Positions 17,260 to 26,511 of a stretch of DNA of 64,000 nucleotides are shown here, piece after piece (the stretch's first letter is position 1; each line of letters opens with the position of its first letter). Under the pieces are notes generated by a model. That model searched no databases, had not been told where the DNA came from, and saw nothing but the letters and a program-made list of their open reading frames with translations. The DNA is taken from NCBI GenBank assembly GCA_020073485.1, contig JAIQFB010000001.1, positions 186,001 through 250,000 of the forward strand. Reading direction: 5' to 3'. The translations under genes and the position numbers were made by a program. This DNA is from Terriglobia bacterium. Its GTDB lineage: Bacteria; Acidobacteriota; Terriglobia; Acidiferrales; UBA7541.

Positions 17260-19107
17260 CTAAGGCTGAGCCGCCAATTTCAATTTCTCATCCAACTGCG
17301 TGAGCGATGGCTGGCCCGGCTCAGGCGGCTGATTCACATACACCGTCTTGCCTCCGGTTTCCGCGAAGACCCACATGGAATTCCCCGGGAGTTTCTTGCG
17401 GATTTCTTCGGTGTGTTCCATCGGGACTACCAAAAACACGCGGCCGGTGCCTTCCCACAGCTTGGGAAATTCTTCATCGTTGAAAAATCGCTTTGGCGCG
17501 TCCGGATAGTGAGAACCGAATTCCAGATTGCTTCCGGTGGCGTCGTAGAGGAGGACGTTGCGGTGCGAGTAGAACGCGATTCCGGGGGCCACGCGAATGT
17601 CTCCGAAGAGCGCGATCTGGTCGTCCGGCTTCAGGTCCTTCTTGATTTCGAGCGCGAGCGTGCGCGAGGAGAGCGTCGGGTTCATCACGTCGTGCGCGAT
17701 GTGCGCGGCGAGAATGAATCCGACCATGCCAACGGCCATGGCGATCGTCGGCAGCCATTGGATTTTACGCTCGCGCAGAATCCAAGCCGCGACGAACGTG
17801 ACCAGCACGGAAATGGAAGAAAGCAGGATAGGGATGCGCAGATCGGCCACTGATTCCGGTGTCAGGTCGAGCAGATGGACCATCCCGGTCAGGTAATTTT
17901 CGGGGCTGCGCAGTTCGAGATGGTTCGCGATATCGCCCGCCGCGGAAATGTGCATCGTGCCCACCAGAAAATAGCCCGCCACAGCGGCCAGCACCACCGA
18001 CAATCCCGCCAGGATACGTTGCGCCGGGCGCAGCCATTTTTGGTCCGTCTCTTCGGCGCGTGAGATACCCAACCCTAGCAACAGGCACATCGCCGGCCAC
18101 GCGCTGAAGCTGTAATATTCCAGGCGCGAGCCGCTTTCCACGGTGAAAAACAACAGGATCACTCCGGCCCAGGCCAGCAGCATCAGGCGGCCTTGCGAAG
18201 CGAGGTCCGTATCCTTACCCCAGCGGCTCGGGGAAAACGGCAACTCGCGCAGCGCGAGCGGAAAAAAGAAACCCCACGGAAACAGCCACACTAGGTGAGC
18301 GCTCCACCACGCCCACAGCGGCACGGCGCCGTAATCATGCGGCAGGCGACGGCCCAGCGCGCGGTTGATGTGCTCGTTGATGAAGAAAGCCCAGACAAAA
18401 CCCGGAGTGCGCATCGCCGCCAGAATGTGCCACGGCGCGGCCAGGGCTAGGAAAACCGCCGAGCTGGAAAACAGGCGCAACTCGCGCCACCGCCGCCAGC
18501 CGCGCGACATCGTGATGAACGCAAAAATCGCGCCAGCGGGAAATACCAGGCCGATCAATGCCCGCGTCATGACCGCTGCCGCGCACAATGCCGCCGCGCC
18601 CCAGTAACCGATGCGCGTATCGAGGCTCCCGGTCCACGACCGCAGAAATAAATAGAAAATTCCCTCGAAGGCCAGCGTGTAGAGCGCCTCGGGAATCATG
18701 TTGCGCGTGTAGATGAACATCCCCACGCTGGTGGCAATCGCCAATGCCCCATAGAATCCGGTGCGGCTGTCAAAAAACCGGCGGCCAAACTCAAACGTCA
18801 GTAAGACAATGCCGACCACAGCGAGTGCCAGGGGAAGCCGGGTAGCAAATTCGCTCTCGCCCAGCAGCTTGTAGCTGGCGGCTACCAGCCAAAAATGCAC
18901 CGGGGGGCGAATCAGGTAGCGCAGGCCGTCCATGTAGGGAACCACGAAGTCGTGCCGCTGCAGCATTTCCTGCGACACCATGGCATGCGCGGCGTCCACG
19001 TCTTCGTCGTCCAGCGCGGGCTTTGCGGCCGTGCCGATATAGAGCCCGGCGGAGAGAACGAGCAGGCACAGCACCATCCATCGCGCGCTGAGAGTGACGT
19101 TTCGCAT
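17260..19107 (-). CDS. ArnT/PMT-like glycosyltransferase, family 39 type
   Basis: 615 residues from the ATG at 19107; one TTG codon lies just upstream. It is a polytopic inner-membrane protein with about 11-12 hydrophobic segments in residues 10-500. The first periplasmic loop has the acidic motif LDDEDVDAAHAM typical of GT-C enzymes, followed by YLIRPPVHFWL as in ArnT-like proteins. A soluble C-terminal domain (~490-615) follows. Such enzymes transfer a sugar from a polyprenyl-phosphate donor to lipid A or other acceptors. Donor and acceptor are unknown and there are no LPS genes nearby. Confidence 0.85.
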   Translation of the reverse strand: MRNVTLSARWMVLCLLVLSAGLYIGTAAKPALDDEDVDAAHAMVSQEMLQRHDFVVPYMDGLRYLIRPPVHFWLVAASYKLLGESEFATRLPLALAVVGIVLLTFEFGRRFFDSRTGFYGALAIATSVGMFIYTRNMIPEALYTLAFEGIFYLFLRSWTGSLDTRIGYWGAAALCAAAVMTRALIGLVFPAGAIFAFITMSRGWRRWRELRLFSSSAVFLALAAPWHILAAMRTPGFVWAFFINEHINRALGRRLPHDYGAVPLWAWWSAHLVWLFPWGFFFPLALRELPFSPSRWGKDTDLASQGRLMLLAWAGVILLFFTVESGSRLEYYSFSAWPAMCLLLGLGISRAEETDQKWLRPAQRILAGLSVVLAAVAGYFLVGTMHISAAGDIANHLELRSPENYLTGMVHLLDLTPESVADLRIPILLSSISVLVTFVAAWILRERKIQWLPTIAMAVGMVGFILAAHIAHDVMNPTLSSRTLALEIKKDLKPDDQIALFGDIRVAPGIAFYSHRNVLLYDATGSNLEFGSHYPDAPKRFFNDEEFPKLWEGTGRVFLVVPMEHTEEIRKKLPGNSMWVFAETGGKTVYVNQPPEPGQPSLTQLDEKLKLAAQP

Positions 19108-19430
19108 CAAAATCCCGTAAATCGTGCGGGAATCAATGATTGTAGCACAGTGGAATCGGCCTCTCTGCCGGGGCTGCCCGCATGAAAACTCAATCCTGAC
19201 AGGTTTGTGTAGCGTCCGACCACCTAGGCGGGCTCCATACCGGCTCCCTAGCCCGTGGGTATCACTGAACCGATTCTGTACTCTTGACCAGTGGGATTCG
19301 AGGCTCCCCGAACTTAACCTTCTTCCTAAGGTTCTCTTGGGATGTTGCGGAAAAGTTACGCAATTTGGACCGAAGATTGCATTCAGTGACCCAGTCTTGA
19401 TTTTGCGGGTTGTAATCGGAGGGCAGTGTC
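19108..19430. other. Divergent intergenic region
   Basis: This separates the minus-strand glycosyltransferase from the plus-strand TPR gene. It holds a single GCGGGCTCCA-like half-repeat (~19229) and a short hairpin (AACCTT...AAGGTT, ~19316-19333). No RNA gene or clear promoter pair could be assigned. Confidence 0.4.
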
Positions 19431-19892
19431 ATGATCCAGATTGAAGCATTCCAGGAATTTCGGGCCGGCCTCACGTTCCTACGCGGAGGCGATGCGAGCA
19501 AGGCTTTGCCGCATCTGCGTTCCGCTTTGGATCAGGAGCCGGACAATCCCTACTATATTTCGTACATGGGCGTAGCCGTTGCCGCGGCGGAGCAGAAGTG
19601 GGCGGAAGCCGAGAAGCTCTGCCACTCGGCCATGCGCATGAACCGCCGCCAGGCTCAACTCTATTTGAATCTTGCGGAAGTCTACGTGGCCGCCGATCGC
19701 AAGCAGGACGCGGCCGATATTCTCGCTCGAGGCCTGCATTATGCCCCGCACGATTTGCGCCTGAAAATGGCGCTGGACCGGCTGGCCATGCGCCGTCCTC
19801 CCATTTTCCGGTTTCTTCCACGGACTCACGTGCTGAACCGCAATCTGGGAAAGATCCGGCACCACGCGCTGCAAGTTCTCGCTTCTCTATAA
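19431..19892 (+). CDS. Small TPR-repeat protein
   Basis: 153 residues with three tetratricopeptide-like helix pairs at about 10-40 (AGLTFLRGGDASKALPHLR), 44-77 and 78-112 (ADRKQDAADILARGLHYAP). There is no signal peptide or membrane segment. A GGAGGGCAG ribosome site precedes the ATG. TPR proteins are protein-interaction scaffolds; no partner is evident. The C-terminus is basic (RFLPRTHVLNRNLGKIRHHA). Confidence 0.7.
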   Translation: MIQIEAFQEFRAGLTFLRGGDASKALPHLRSALDQEPDNPYYISYMGVAVAAAEQKWAEAEKLCHSAMRMNRRQAQLYLNLAEVYVAADRKQDAADILARGLHYAPHDLRLKMALDRLAMRRPPIFRFLPRTHVLNRNLGKIRHHALQVLASL

Positions 19893-19972
19893 AAATGGGA
19901 AGTGCAACTTCAGTTACTAAAGTAAGCCCGGCGATTGCGTCCGGGTCCGTCCGGCGGTATCATCCCTCCCCA

Positions 19973-20188
19973 ATGAAACGCGTCCTTGGAGTGTTTGCGT
20001 ACACCGCGGATAGGAATTGTCCCCTCTGCGGGAGCGACCACGTGCATCGCACCAAGCGCGGACGCCTGCTGGAGTTCTGGGTCCTGATCTTCCTGCCCTA
20101 TCGCCCGTATCGTTGCGGCAAGTGCCGCCAGCGCTTCTATGGCCCAAAAAATATGCCCAAGAGGGAAGGCTTGGACGAGTTGGAATAA
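19973..20188 (+). CDS. Small zinc-ribbon-like protein
   Basis: 71 residues, MKRVLGVFAYTADRNCPLCG onward. Two Cys pairs, CPLCG and CGKCRQRFYG, flank a hydrophobic aromatic stretch (LLEFWVLIFLPYRPY), a zinc-ribbon arrangement. A TATCAT hexamer (~19957) lies close before the ATG, suggesting a short leader. The larger frame beginning at 19598 is antisense-like overlap with the TPR gene and was not used. Function unknown. Confidence 0.6.
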   Translation: MKRVLGVFAYTADRNCPLCGSDHVHRTKRGRLLEFWVLIFLPYRPYRCGKCRQRFYGPKNMPKREGLDELE

Positions 20189-20344
20189 TTCGCAGTTTCC
20201 ACCAAAGATTTAACCTGCGTTTCTCGCCGCACAAGTATTCCAAGAGCTTTTCTTTCCGGATTGAAACAGAAGAACTGTATGGGATGGATTCTAGTGGTGC
20301 AGGTTGAAGCCAGCGCCACCTAGGACTTGCGTACGCTCAGCCTG

Positions 20345-20350
20345 TATACT
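20345..20350 (+). promoter_or_regulatory. -10 of a probably leaderless LMF transcript
   Basis: TATACT lies 8 bp before the ATG at 20359, leaving room for at most a few untranslated bases. No Shine-Dalgarno sequence is present. Confidence 0.5.
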
Positions 20351-20358
20351 GGCCGCCA

Positions 20359-21951
20359 ATGGACATCGATTTCAGGACAATTCCGGAGCGCCTGTTCGGC
20401 CCTGATTTCACTCCTCCGGGGTTTCTGGCCGCTCGCTGGATGTTTCTGCGCTCGCTCGGACTGATCTTTTTCTCGGCATTCTATTCACTCGCATTTCAGA
20501 TTCGCGGGCTGATCGGCCCGCAGGGCCTTCTTCCCGCGCAGGAGTATCTCGCGCAGGTGGCGCGCGTTCTGGGAAGCGGGCGTTTCTGGTACGCCCCCAC
20601 GTTATTTTGGTGGTCGGCTAGCGACCGGACGCTGCTTGCGGTCTGCATCATTGGCATGATCGCGTCCGTGTTCTTAGCTCTGAATTTGTTCCCGCGGGAC
20701 GCGCTGGCCGTCTGCCTGATTGCCTTTCTCTCCTTCATTGGCGCCGCGCAGGATTTCGCCAGTTACCAGTCGGACGGCATGCTGCTCGAAGCGGGTTTCC
20801 TCAGCCTGTTCTTTGCGCCGGCTGGATGGCGCCCGCGCTGGGGACGTTCCAATCCGCCTTCGAGGGCCAGCCGTTTCATGCTGGTCTGGCTGATGTTCCG
20901 GATTTATTTCGAGTCGGGCATCGCGAAAATGCTGAGCCACGATCCGGAGTGGCGCAATTTCACGGCCATGGACGAGTATTATCAGAACGGCCCACTGCCC
21001 ACGTGGATGGCCTGGTACGCGCATCACCTGCCGCACACATTTCACGCGGCCACAGCTTTTTTGACGCTGGCTCTGGAGCTGGTGCTGATCTTTGCCGTGT
21101 TTCTGCCGCGGCGCTCGCGCATTATTTTGTTCTGCGTGATCACGCCCTGGCAGATTGGCATCATCCTCACCAGCAATTACGCCTTCCTGAACTATCTGGT
21201 TCTGATCCTTGGCTTCCTGTTGCTGGACGATCAATTCCTGGCGCACTTTTTTCCACGCGTTTTGCATTTCCCTGCGCCCGCTATGATTTCCGAAGCCGCT
21301 CCGAACGTCGCGCCAACTGCCGGGCCTGCCTGGCATGCCAATATTCGCCTGTGGGTGCAGGCGTTCTTCCTCACCTGGATTTTCTACGCCACCTCGGCGC
21401 TCCTGATTTTCATGATCGCCCCCGAAGCCCCGCTGCCCCATGCTCCCATCGTTAAGCTTGAACCTTTTCGCATCGCCAACGAATTCGGCCTGTTCGCCGT
21501 GATGACCCGCGAGCGCTACGAAATCGAATTCCAGGGTTCGATGGACGGCAAGACATGGACGGCCTACCCGTTTCGCTACAAACCCCAGGACGTCCACGCC
21601 CCTCCCCGCGTTTATGCCCCTTACCAACCTCGCTTTGACTGGAACCTCTGGTTTGCCTCACTCGGCGGCTGGCGCCGCAACCCATTTGTATTGCATGTCG
21701 AGCAGCGTCTATTAGATGGCCAGCCGGACGTGCTGGCGTTATTCGTTGGGAACCCGTTTCCGGATAAGCCTCCCGCGCAAATTCGAGCCGTGCTGTGGCA
21801 ATACTGGTTTTCGGATGGGAAAGAGAAGCGCGAGCAGGGTATCTGGTGGCGCCGCGAACAGATCGGACTCTATGCCCCCAGCCTGCAGCGCAATGCGGAC
21901 GGCAAGATTGAAATCCTGGAGTGGCCGGATACGCCCGAGACGAATCCATAA
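20359..21951 (+). CDS. Lipase maturation factor family protein
   Basis: 530 residues. A polytopic N-terminal half (hydrophobic segments between ~35 and 345) carries the family landmarks ARWMFLRSLGLIFFSAFYS, IGPQGLLPAQEYL, MLLEAGFLSLFFAP and FRIYFESGIAKM. A soluble C-terminal domain (~365-530) has NEFGLFAVMTRERYEIEFQG and YAPYQPRFDWNLWFA. It is homologous to vertebrate LMF1, which assists lipase folding; the bacterial role is not well defined, and no lipase gene is adjacent. The message appears leaderless, with TATACT 8 bp before the ATG. Confidence 0.88.
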   Translation: MDIDFRTIPERLFGPDFTPPGFLAARWMFLRSLGLIFFSAFYSLAFQIRGLIGPQGLLPAQEYLAQVARVLGSGRFWYAPTLFWWSASDRTLLAVCIIGMIASVFLALNLFPRDALAVCLIAFLSFIGAAQDFASYQSDGMLLEAGFLSLFFAPAGWRPRWGRSNPPSRASRFMLVWLMFRIYFESGIAKMLSHDPEWRNFTAMDEYYQNGPLPTWMAWYAHHLPHTFHAATAFLTLALELVLIFAVFLPRRSRIILFCVITPWQIGIILTSNYAFLNYLVLILGFLLLDDQFLAHFFPRVLHFPAPAMISEAAPNVAPTAGPAWHANIRLWVQAFFLTWIFYATSALLIFMIAPEAPLPHAPIVKLEPFRIANEFGLFAVMTRERYEIEFQGSMDGKTWTAYPFRYKPQDVHAPPRVYAPYQPRFDWNLWFASLGGWRRNPFVLHVEQRLLDGQPDVLALFVGNPFPDKPPAQIRAVLWQYWFSDGKEKREQGIWWRREQIGLYAPSLQRNADGKIEILEWPDTPETNP

Positions 21952-22198
21952 CCTATTTTGATTCATAAATTTACAGGCTTGCCAAAACCGCTCCTCTTCC
22001 TCACCCGCCGCCCGTTCTTCTCGTTTTCTTCTCCCCCAAAAAGTCCTAGAACTTTCGTTCCAATCGCCCATGAACCTCGGTTCCAGAGGTTTCGGGACTA
22101 CCGGACCATAGGCCCGCCCGCCCCTGAATCCTAACCTTGGTCTCACGTTACAGGAATTCAGCCCAGCCGAAATCCTGCAACGTACTGAGGTGAGTGCA

Positions 22199-22819
22199 AT
22201 GATCTTGGCTATCGCCGTTCTTATGATTCACCCGCAGCTGGCTCCGCCACGTTCCTTCTCCGCAGAGAAGGCCGCTTTGGTACAGCTGGCCAGCGCCGAA
22301 TCTTCCAGCAACCCCGAGGGCACTGAGAACTCCTTGCCCACCGCATCGGCAACTCTTGCTGTTCCGGATCAGCCCGCAGCGGATCCGAGTACGGCTTCGC
22401 TGCCCGATGCTCCCGTTCCGGCCCCGGCGGTCAATTCTCCCGCGCCCCTGGCTTACTTGAAGAAGGGAAGGCCGGGGACCGTATCCATCAGCGAATTGCG
22501 CGAGGAAGATCGCCAGAACCAGATCCTGTGGCGTGGGCTTGTCATAATGTCGCACGGCGCGGCTACTTTTGACGCTTGGTCCACGCGGCGCGCCATCACC
22601 AGAACCGGAGCGCAGGAGCTGAATCCCATGCTGCGGCCCTTTGCCGGAAACGCTTCCCTGTATGCCGCCATTCAGGTGGCGCCGCTCCTGATGGATTACG
22701 CCGGCAAGAAGATGATGTACAGCCGGCACGGCTTCCTGCGCCGCACGTGGTGGGTCCCGCAGAGCGCGAGCTTCGTCAGTTCTATCTTCTGCGGCACGCA
22801 CAACGTGGCTTTTCACTAG
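22199..22819 (+). CDS. Hypothetical exported or membrane-associated protein
   Basis: 206 residues from ATG 22199, which has GAGGTGAG just upstream; a GTG at 22190 is the alternative. A short hydrophobic N-terminus (MILAIAVLMI) is followed by an Ala/Pro/Ser-rich low-complexity stretch (~25-90). The conserved-looking C-terminal part (~105-206) has LVIMSHGAATFDAWSTRRAI, ELNPMLRPF, and a weakly hydrophobic helix around AAIQVAPLLMDYAGKKMMY. The latter recalls small DUF5658-like membrane modules, but I cannot assign a family. A strong intrinsic terminator follows at 22874. Confidence 0.55.
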   Translation: MILAIAVLMIHPQLAPPRSFSAEKAALVQLASAESSSNPEGTENSLPTASATLAVPDQPAADPSTASLPDAPVPAPAVNSPAPLAYLKKGRPGTVSISELREEDRQNQILWRGLVIMSHGAATFDAWSTRRAITRTGAQELNPMLRPFAGNASLYAAIQVAPLLMDYAGKKMMYSRHGFLRRTWWVPQSASFVSSIFCGTHNVAFH

Positions 22820-22873
22820 ACGCGCGCGGCGCGCTTGAAAAGCGCAAAAGTTTCTTCCCTCTAAGAAAAGAGT

Positions 22874-22905
22874 GGCCGGGATCCCCCTCCCGGCCATTCT
22901 TTTTT
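22874..22905 (+). terminator. Intrinsic terminator
   Basis: Stem GGCCGGGA (22874-22881)/TCCCGGCC (22888-22895), 6-nt loop, then ATTCTTTTTT. It ends the hypothetical gene at 22199-22819, so the downstream gene needs its own promoter. Confidence 0.8.
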
Positions 22906-22956
22906 GCGTCGCACTCCCGCCGCAATCCCGACGTTGCGGCAATCCCCCGGCTGCTG

Positions 22957-22977
22957 TACTATCCCCGCCAGCGGAGG
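22957..22977 (+). promoter_or_regulatory. -10 and ribosome site of the DUF5009/HGSNAT-like gene
   Basis: TACTAT (22957-22962) is a -10-like hexamer. GGAGG at 22973-22977 is an ideal ribosome site whose spacing (6 nt) points to ATC at 22984, not to any ATG, GTG or TTG. Confidence 0.45.
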
Positions 22978-22983
22978 AACCTC

Positions 22984-24204
22984 ATCATCGCCACCGCGGA
23001 GACTATCGCGGCGCCCGCGTCTAGCGCGCCGGCGGCTACCCTTACAGGACGGCCTGCGCGGCTGGTTTCGCTCGACGTTTTTCGCGGAATCACCATTGCC
23101 GCCATGATCCTGGTCAACGATCCCGGCTCGTGGAGCCACATCTATCCGCCGCTGGAGCACGCGGACTGGAATGGCTGGACGCCGACCGACCTGATTTTTC
23201 CCGCATTTCTATTCATGGTTGGCGTATCCATGACTTTATCGTTTGCCTCGCGCGTGTCGCGCGGCGTGGCGCGAGGTGCGCTGGCGATTCACGTGGTGCG
23301 GCGCAGCGCACTGATTTTCGCGATTGGCTTGTTCCTGAACGGGTTTCCGTCTTTCGATTTTGCCTCAATCCGGATCATGGGCGTATTGCAGCGCATCGCG
23401 GTGTGCTACCTGGTCGCGGGGCTCTTGTACTTGCTGCTTTCGCGCGGCAAGCGCGCCGCGGATGCGAGCGCGCAAGCTCGGTCTAACTCCGCGGTGATCG
23501 CGGGCATCGCGCTAGTCCTGCTGGTGGGCTACTGGGCGCTGATGAAATTTGTGCCCGTGCCGGGCTACGGCGCCGGTCACCTGGGCAAAGAGGACAATCT
23601 CGGCGCCTACATCGACCGCGCTCTGATGAACGGGCACTTGTGGTCCGAGTCTGTGACCTGGGATCCGGAGGGACTTCTTTCCACGCTTCCCGCCATCGCC
23701 ACGTTGCTCATCGGAATTCTTGCCGGCGAGTGGCTGCGGTCAGATCGCGAGGGAACGCGCAAGGCCGCGGGCCTGGCGGTGGCCGGAATTGTTTTGATGG
23801 CCGCCGGGCGGTTGCTGCATCCCTTTTTTCCGATCAATAAAAACTTGTGGACCAGCACATTTGTGTTATTCACCGGAGGCTTCTCGATGCTGGCGCTGGC
23901 CGCGTGCTATTGGGCGGTGGATTTGCGCGCCTGGCGCAAGTGGGCGGCGCCGTGGCTCGTATTCGGGATGAACGCGATTCTGGCGTACGCCCTTGCCGCG
24001 ATCGTCTCGGAGATCAGCACCGATTTTGAGTTCAGCAATGCGCAAGGCCGCGACACGACCTTGCACGGCTGGTTGTACCAGGGATATTTCACGCCGCACG
24101 CTAGCCCGGTGAACGCTTCGCTGGCCTTTGCGATCTTTTTTGTATTTGTGATTTTCTTGCTGCTGTGGCCGCTGTACCGGTGGAAGATATTCGTGCGCAT
24201 CTGA
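22984..24204 (+). CDS. HGSNAT/DUF5009-like membrane acyltransferase, unusual start
   Basis: About 406 residues from 22984. The family N-terminal motif RLVSLDVFRGITIAAMILVN (~24-43) is followed by WNGWTPTDLIFPAFLFMVG and ten or so hydrophobic helices to the end (LLLWPLYRWKIF). The family is related to heparan-alpha-glucosaminide N-acetyltransferase, which transmits acetyl groups across a membrane; bacterial substrates are unknown. No ATG, GTG or TTG lies between the upstream terminator and the conserved motif. GGAGG at 22973-22977 points to an ATC codon at 22984 (or CTC/CTG nearby). The next ATG (at MILVN) would cut into the conserved helix. Confidence 0.75.
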   Translation: MIATAETIAAPASSAPAATLTGRPARLVSLDVFRGITIAAMILVNDPGSWSHIYPPLEHADWNGWTPTDLIFPAFLFMVGVSMTLSFASRVSRGVARGALAIHVVRRSALIFAIGLFLNGFPSFDFASIRIMGVLQRIAVCYLVAGLLYLLLSRGKRAADASAQARSNSAVIAGIALVLLVGYWALMKFVPVPGYGAGHLGKEDNLGAYIDRALMNGHLWSESVTWDPEGLLSTLPAIATLLIGILAGEWLRSDREGTRKAAGLAVAGIVLMAAGRLLHPFFPINKNLWTSTFVLFTGGFSMLALAACYWAVDLRAWRKWAAPWLVFGMNAILAYALAAIVSEISTDFEFSNAQGRDTTLHGWLYQGYFTPHASPVNASLAFAIFFVFVIFLLLWPLYRWKIFVRI

Positions 24205-24330
24205 GAAGGGAAACCCGCAGGCGGGTGGCCCGCAGCATGAAGAAACGACAGCTTTTCCGGCGTTGCCCGACGGCCGGGCCGCGTGCGGGAGATTGGCGGA
24301 AACTAATGAGGCCCTTGTTCCGCGGGACTT

Positions 24331-24348
24331 TTTAACCTGTTCGTAACA
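24331..24348 (+). promoter_or_regulatory. Putative PHO box before phoB
   Basis: TTTAACC (24331-24337) and CGTAACA (24342-24348) are 7-bp direct repeats with an 11-bp period, the geometry bound by PhoB dimers. It implies autoregulation of phoBR. Confidence 0.5.
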
Positions 24349-24428
24349 TTGGGTTCGGTTGCAACCATGTAAAATAAAGTGCTTGGGGTTGTGAAGCCTT
24401 GGTGCGATAACCACACGAAAGAGCTGCG

Positions 24429-25139
24429 ATGAAACGAGTTTTGCTGATCGAAGACGACCGCGACATTGTCGAGCTGGTCCGCTACAACCTGGAACGTGAA
24501 GGGTTCCAGGTCGCCGCAGCCAGTGACGGCGCAACCGGGCTGGCGCAAATCCGCAAGACGCCTCCCGATATTCTGCTGCTCGACCTGATGCTGCCGAAAT
24601 TATCCGGCCTGGATATCTGCAAGGAAATCCGTCGCGATCAATCGCTCAATCGCCTGCCCATCCTGATGCTCACGGCGCGCGGCGAGGAAGCCGACCGCGT
24701 CGTGGGCCTCGAAATGGGGGCCGATGATTACGTCACCAAGCCGTTCAGCCCGCGCGAATTGGGCGCCCGGGTAAAAGCCCTTCTGCGCCGCACCGAGCCC
24801 GCCGGGGAAGCGCCCCGCGTGATCGAATCGCGAGGCTTGACCATCGATCCTTCCTCCTACCGCGTCACGCATGACGGCCAACCGGTGACGCTGTCGACGC
24901 TGGAGTTCCGCCTGCTCTATTACCTGGCGACTCGCCCGAATCGCGTGTTCACCCGCGACCAGTTGCTGGACGCCGTCTGGGGCACTGAGCGATTTGTGAC
25001 GCCGCGCAGCGTGGACGTTTACATCCGCCGTCTGCGCGAAAAAGTGGAAACCGACGCGGACCATCCTTCTTTTTTGAAAACGGTGCGCGGCGCGGGATAC
25101 ATGTTTGAAAGCGCGGCGCAGATGGTGAGACAGGAGTGA
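24429..25139 (+). CDS. phoB: PhoB-type phosphate response regulator
   Basis: 236 residues of the OmpR/PhoB family. The receiver domain (~1-120) has acidic pocket IEDD, phosphoacceptor Asp52 (LLLDLMLPKLSG) and Lys in VTKPF. The winged-helix domain (~133-230) has STLEFRLLYYLA and TVRGAGYMF. The histidine kinase starts 8 bp after the stop, and phoU-pstSCAB lie 3 kb downstream, so the phosphate role is well supported. 7-bp direct repeats at 24331-24348 suggest it binds its own promoter. Confidence 0.93.
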   Translation: MKRVLLIEDDRDIVELVRYNLEREGFQVAAASDGATGLAQIRKTPPDILLLDLMLPKLSGLDICKEIRRDQSLNRLPILMLTARGEEADRVVGLEMGADDYVTKPFSPRELGARVKALLRRTEPAGEAPRVIESRGLTIDPSSYRVTHDGQPVTLSTLEFRLLYYLATRPNRVFTRDQLLDAVWGTERFVTPRSVDVYIRRLREKVETDADHPSFLKTVRGAGYMFESAAQMVRQE

Positions 25140-25146
25140 ACCCTTC

Positions 25147-26511
25147 GTGCCCGTAAGCCCATTCCGGCGGCTGGGGATGCTCTACCTGGCGCTGGTTGCG
25201 GCCATTTTGATCGCCGTGGAAGTGGCCGCGCCGGGTACCCTTGCCCGGATTTTTCCGGCCCTGCTGGTGATTCTCCTGGTTTCTGGATTTCTATCCATTC
25301 TGTTTCTGCGCTCGGTCGCCGCGCGCATTCGCCGTCTGAAACAATTCGCGGACCGCGCCGCTGCCGGCGATTTCACACCGCTCGAAAAAGATCATGGCCG
25401 CGATGAACTGGCGGACCTGGCGCAGGCGCTGGGCGGCACCGTGGCACAGCTCGGGCAATCCATTCACACGCTGACCGAGGAACGCAACCGCTCGGCGGCC
25501 ATCCTGGGCAGCATGGTCGAGGGCGTGGCCGTGGTGGCCGGGGACGAAAGAATTTTGTATTGCAATCACGCTTTCGAGCAAATCCTGGAACTGCCGGAGG
25601 GAAGCTCGCAAGGGAAAAAATTAGTGGAGGCCCTGCGACAAGTGGAGCTGGTGGCCGCCGTGCGACAGGTGCTTCCCGGGGGCGAGGAAGTTACCGGCGA
25701 AGTCGAGGTCGGCACAGTGCGCCCGCGCAGCTTCGCCGTCACCGCAGCCCCGGTGCAGGCCACGGGAGTCAAGAGCGCGGTGCTCGTGCTTCACGACATT
25801 ACGGAATTGCGGCGCCTGGAGCGTGTGCGGCGCGATTTCGTGGCCAACGTATCGCACGAATTCAAGACGCCCCTGACGGCCATTCAGGGATTTGCCGAAA
25901 CCCTGCTCGGTGGCGCGCTTGAGGACAAGGCTAACCGCGCGCATTTTGTGGAAATTATCCGCGATCACGCCCGCCGCCTGGCGCGCCTCACCGACGATCT
26001 GTTGAAGCTTTCACGAATTGAAGCCGGACGCCTCGAACTGGAGTTGCGCCCAGTGCGCGTGGCGGCGCTGGTGAACGGCTGCGTCGAGACGGCGCGCCTG
26101 AAGGCCGAGGCCAAGGGCTTGCGCATCCACGTGCAATTGCCGGATGGCCTCCCGCCGGTTCGCGCCGATGGCGCGCAATTGGGAGAGGTGCTGCAGAACC
26201 TGCTCGACAACGCAACGCAGTACACGCCGCCCGGCGGGCAAATCGACGTGACCGCCACGTCGAATGGAGACGGAGTCACTTTCACCGTCGCCGACACAGG
26301 AATCGGCATTCCGGAATCCGACCTGGAGCGCATCTTTGAGCGCTTCTACCGCGTCGATGCCGCCCGGTCCCGCGAAGCCGGCGGTACCGGCCTCGGCCTG
26401 GCCATCGCCCGCCACATCGTGGACGCCCACGGCGGCCGCATCTGGGTGGAAAGCGCCGTCGGGCAGGGCTCCCGGTTTCATTTCCGCATCCCTTCCGCCG
26501 CGCCTTTATAG
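25147..26511 (+). CDS. phoR: PhoR-type phosphate sensor histidine kinase
   Basis: 454 residues, GTG start 8 bp after phoB. Two N-terminal membrane helices (~10-28, ~35-55) with almost no periplasmic loop match PhoR, which senses through the Pst complex and PhoU. HAMP-like linker (~56-108), PAS domain (~113-220), HisKA with FVANVSHEFKTPLTAIQGFA (His237), HATPase with DNATQYTPPGGQ, DTGIGIPESD and GGTGLGLAIARH. The last 6 bp overlap the convergent DUF6152 gene. Confidence 0.93.
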   Translation: MPVSPFRRLGMLYLALVAAILIAVEVAAPGTLARIFPALLVILLVSGFLSILFLRSVAARIRRLKQFADRAAAGDFTPLEKDHGRDELADLAQALGGTVAQLGQSIHTLTEERNRSAAILGSMVEGVAVVAGDERILYCNHAFEQILELPEGSSQGKKLVEALRQVELVAAVRQVLPGGEEVTGEVEVGTVRPRSFAVTAAPVQATGVKSAVLVLHDITELRRLERVRRDFVANVSHEFKTPLTAIQGFAETLLGGALEDKANRAHFVEIIRDHARRLARLTDDLLKLSRIEAGRLELELRPVRVAALVNGCVETARLKAEAKGLRIHVQLPDGLPPVRADGAQLGEVLQNLLDNATQYTPPGGQIDVTATSNGDGVTFTVADTGIGIPESDLERIFERFYRVDAARSREAGGTGLGLAIARHIVDAHGGRIWVESAVGQGSRFHFRIPSAAPL

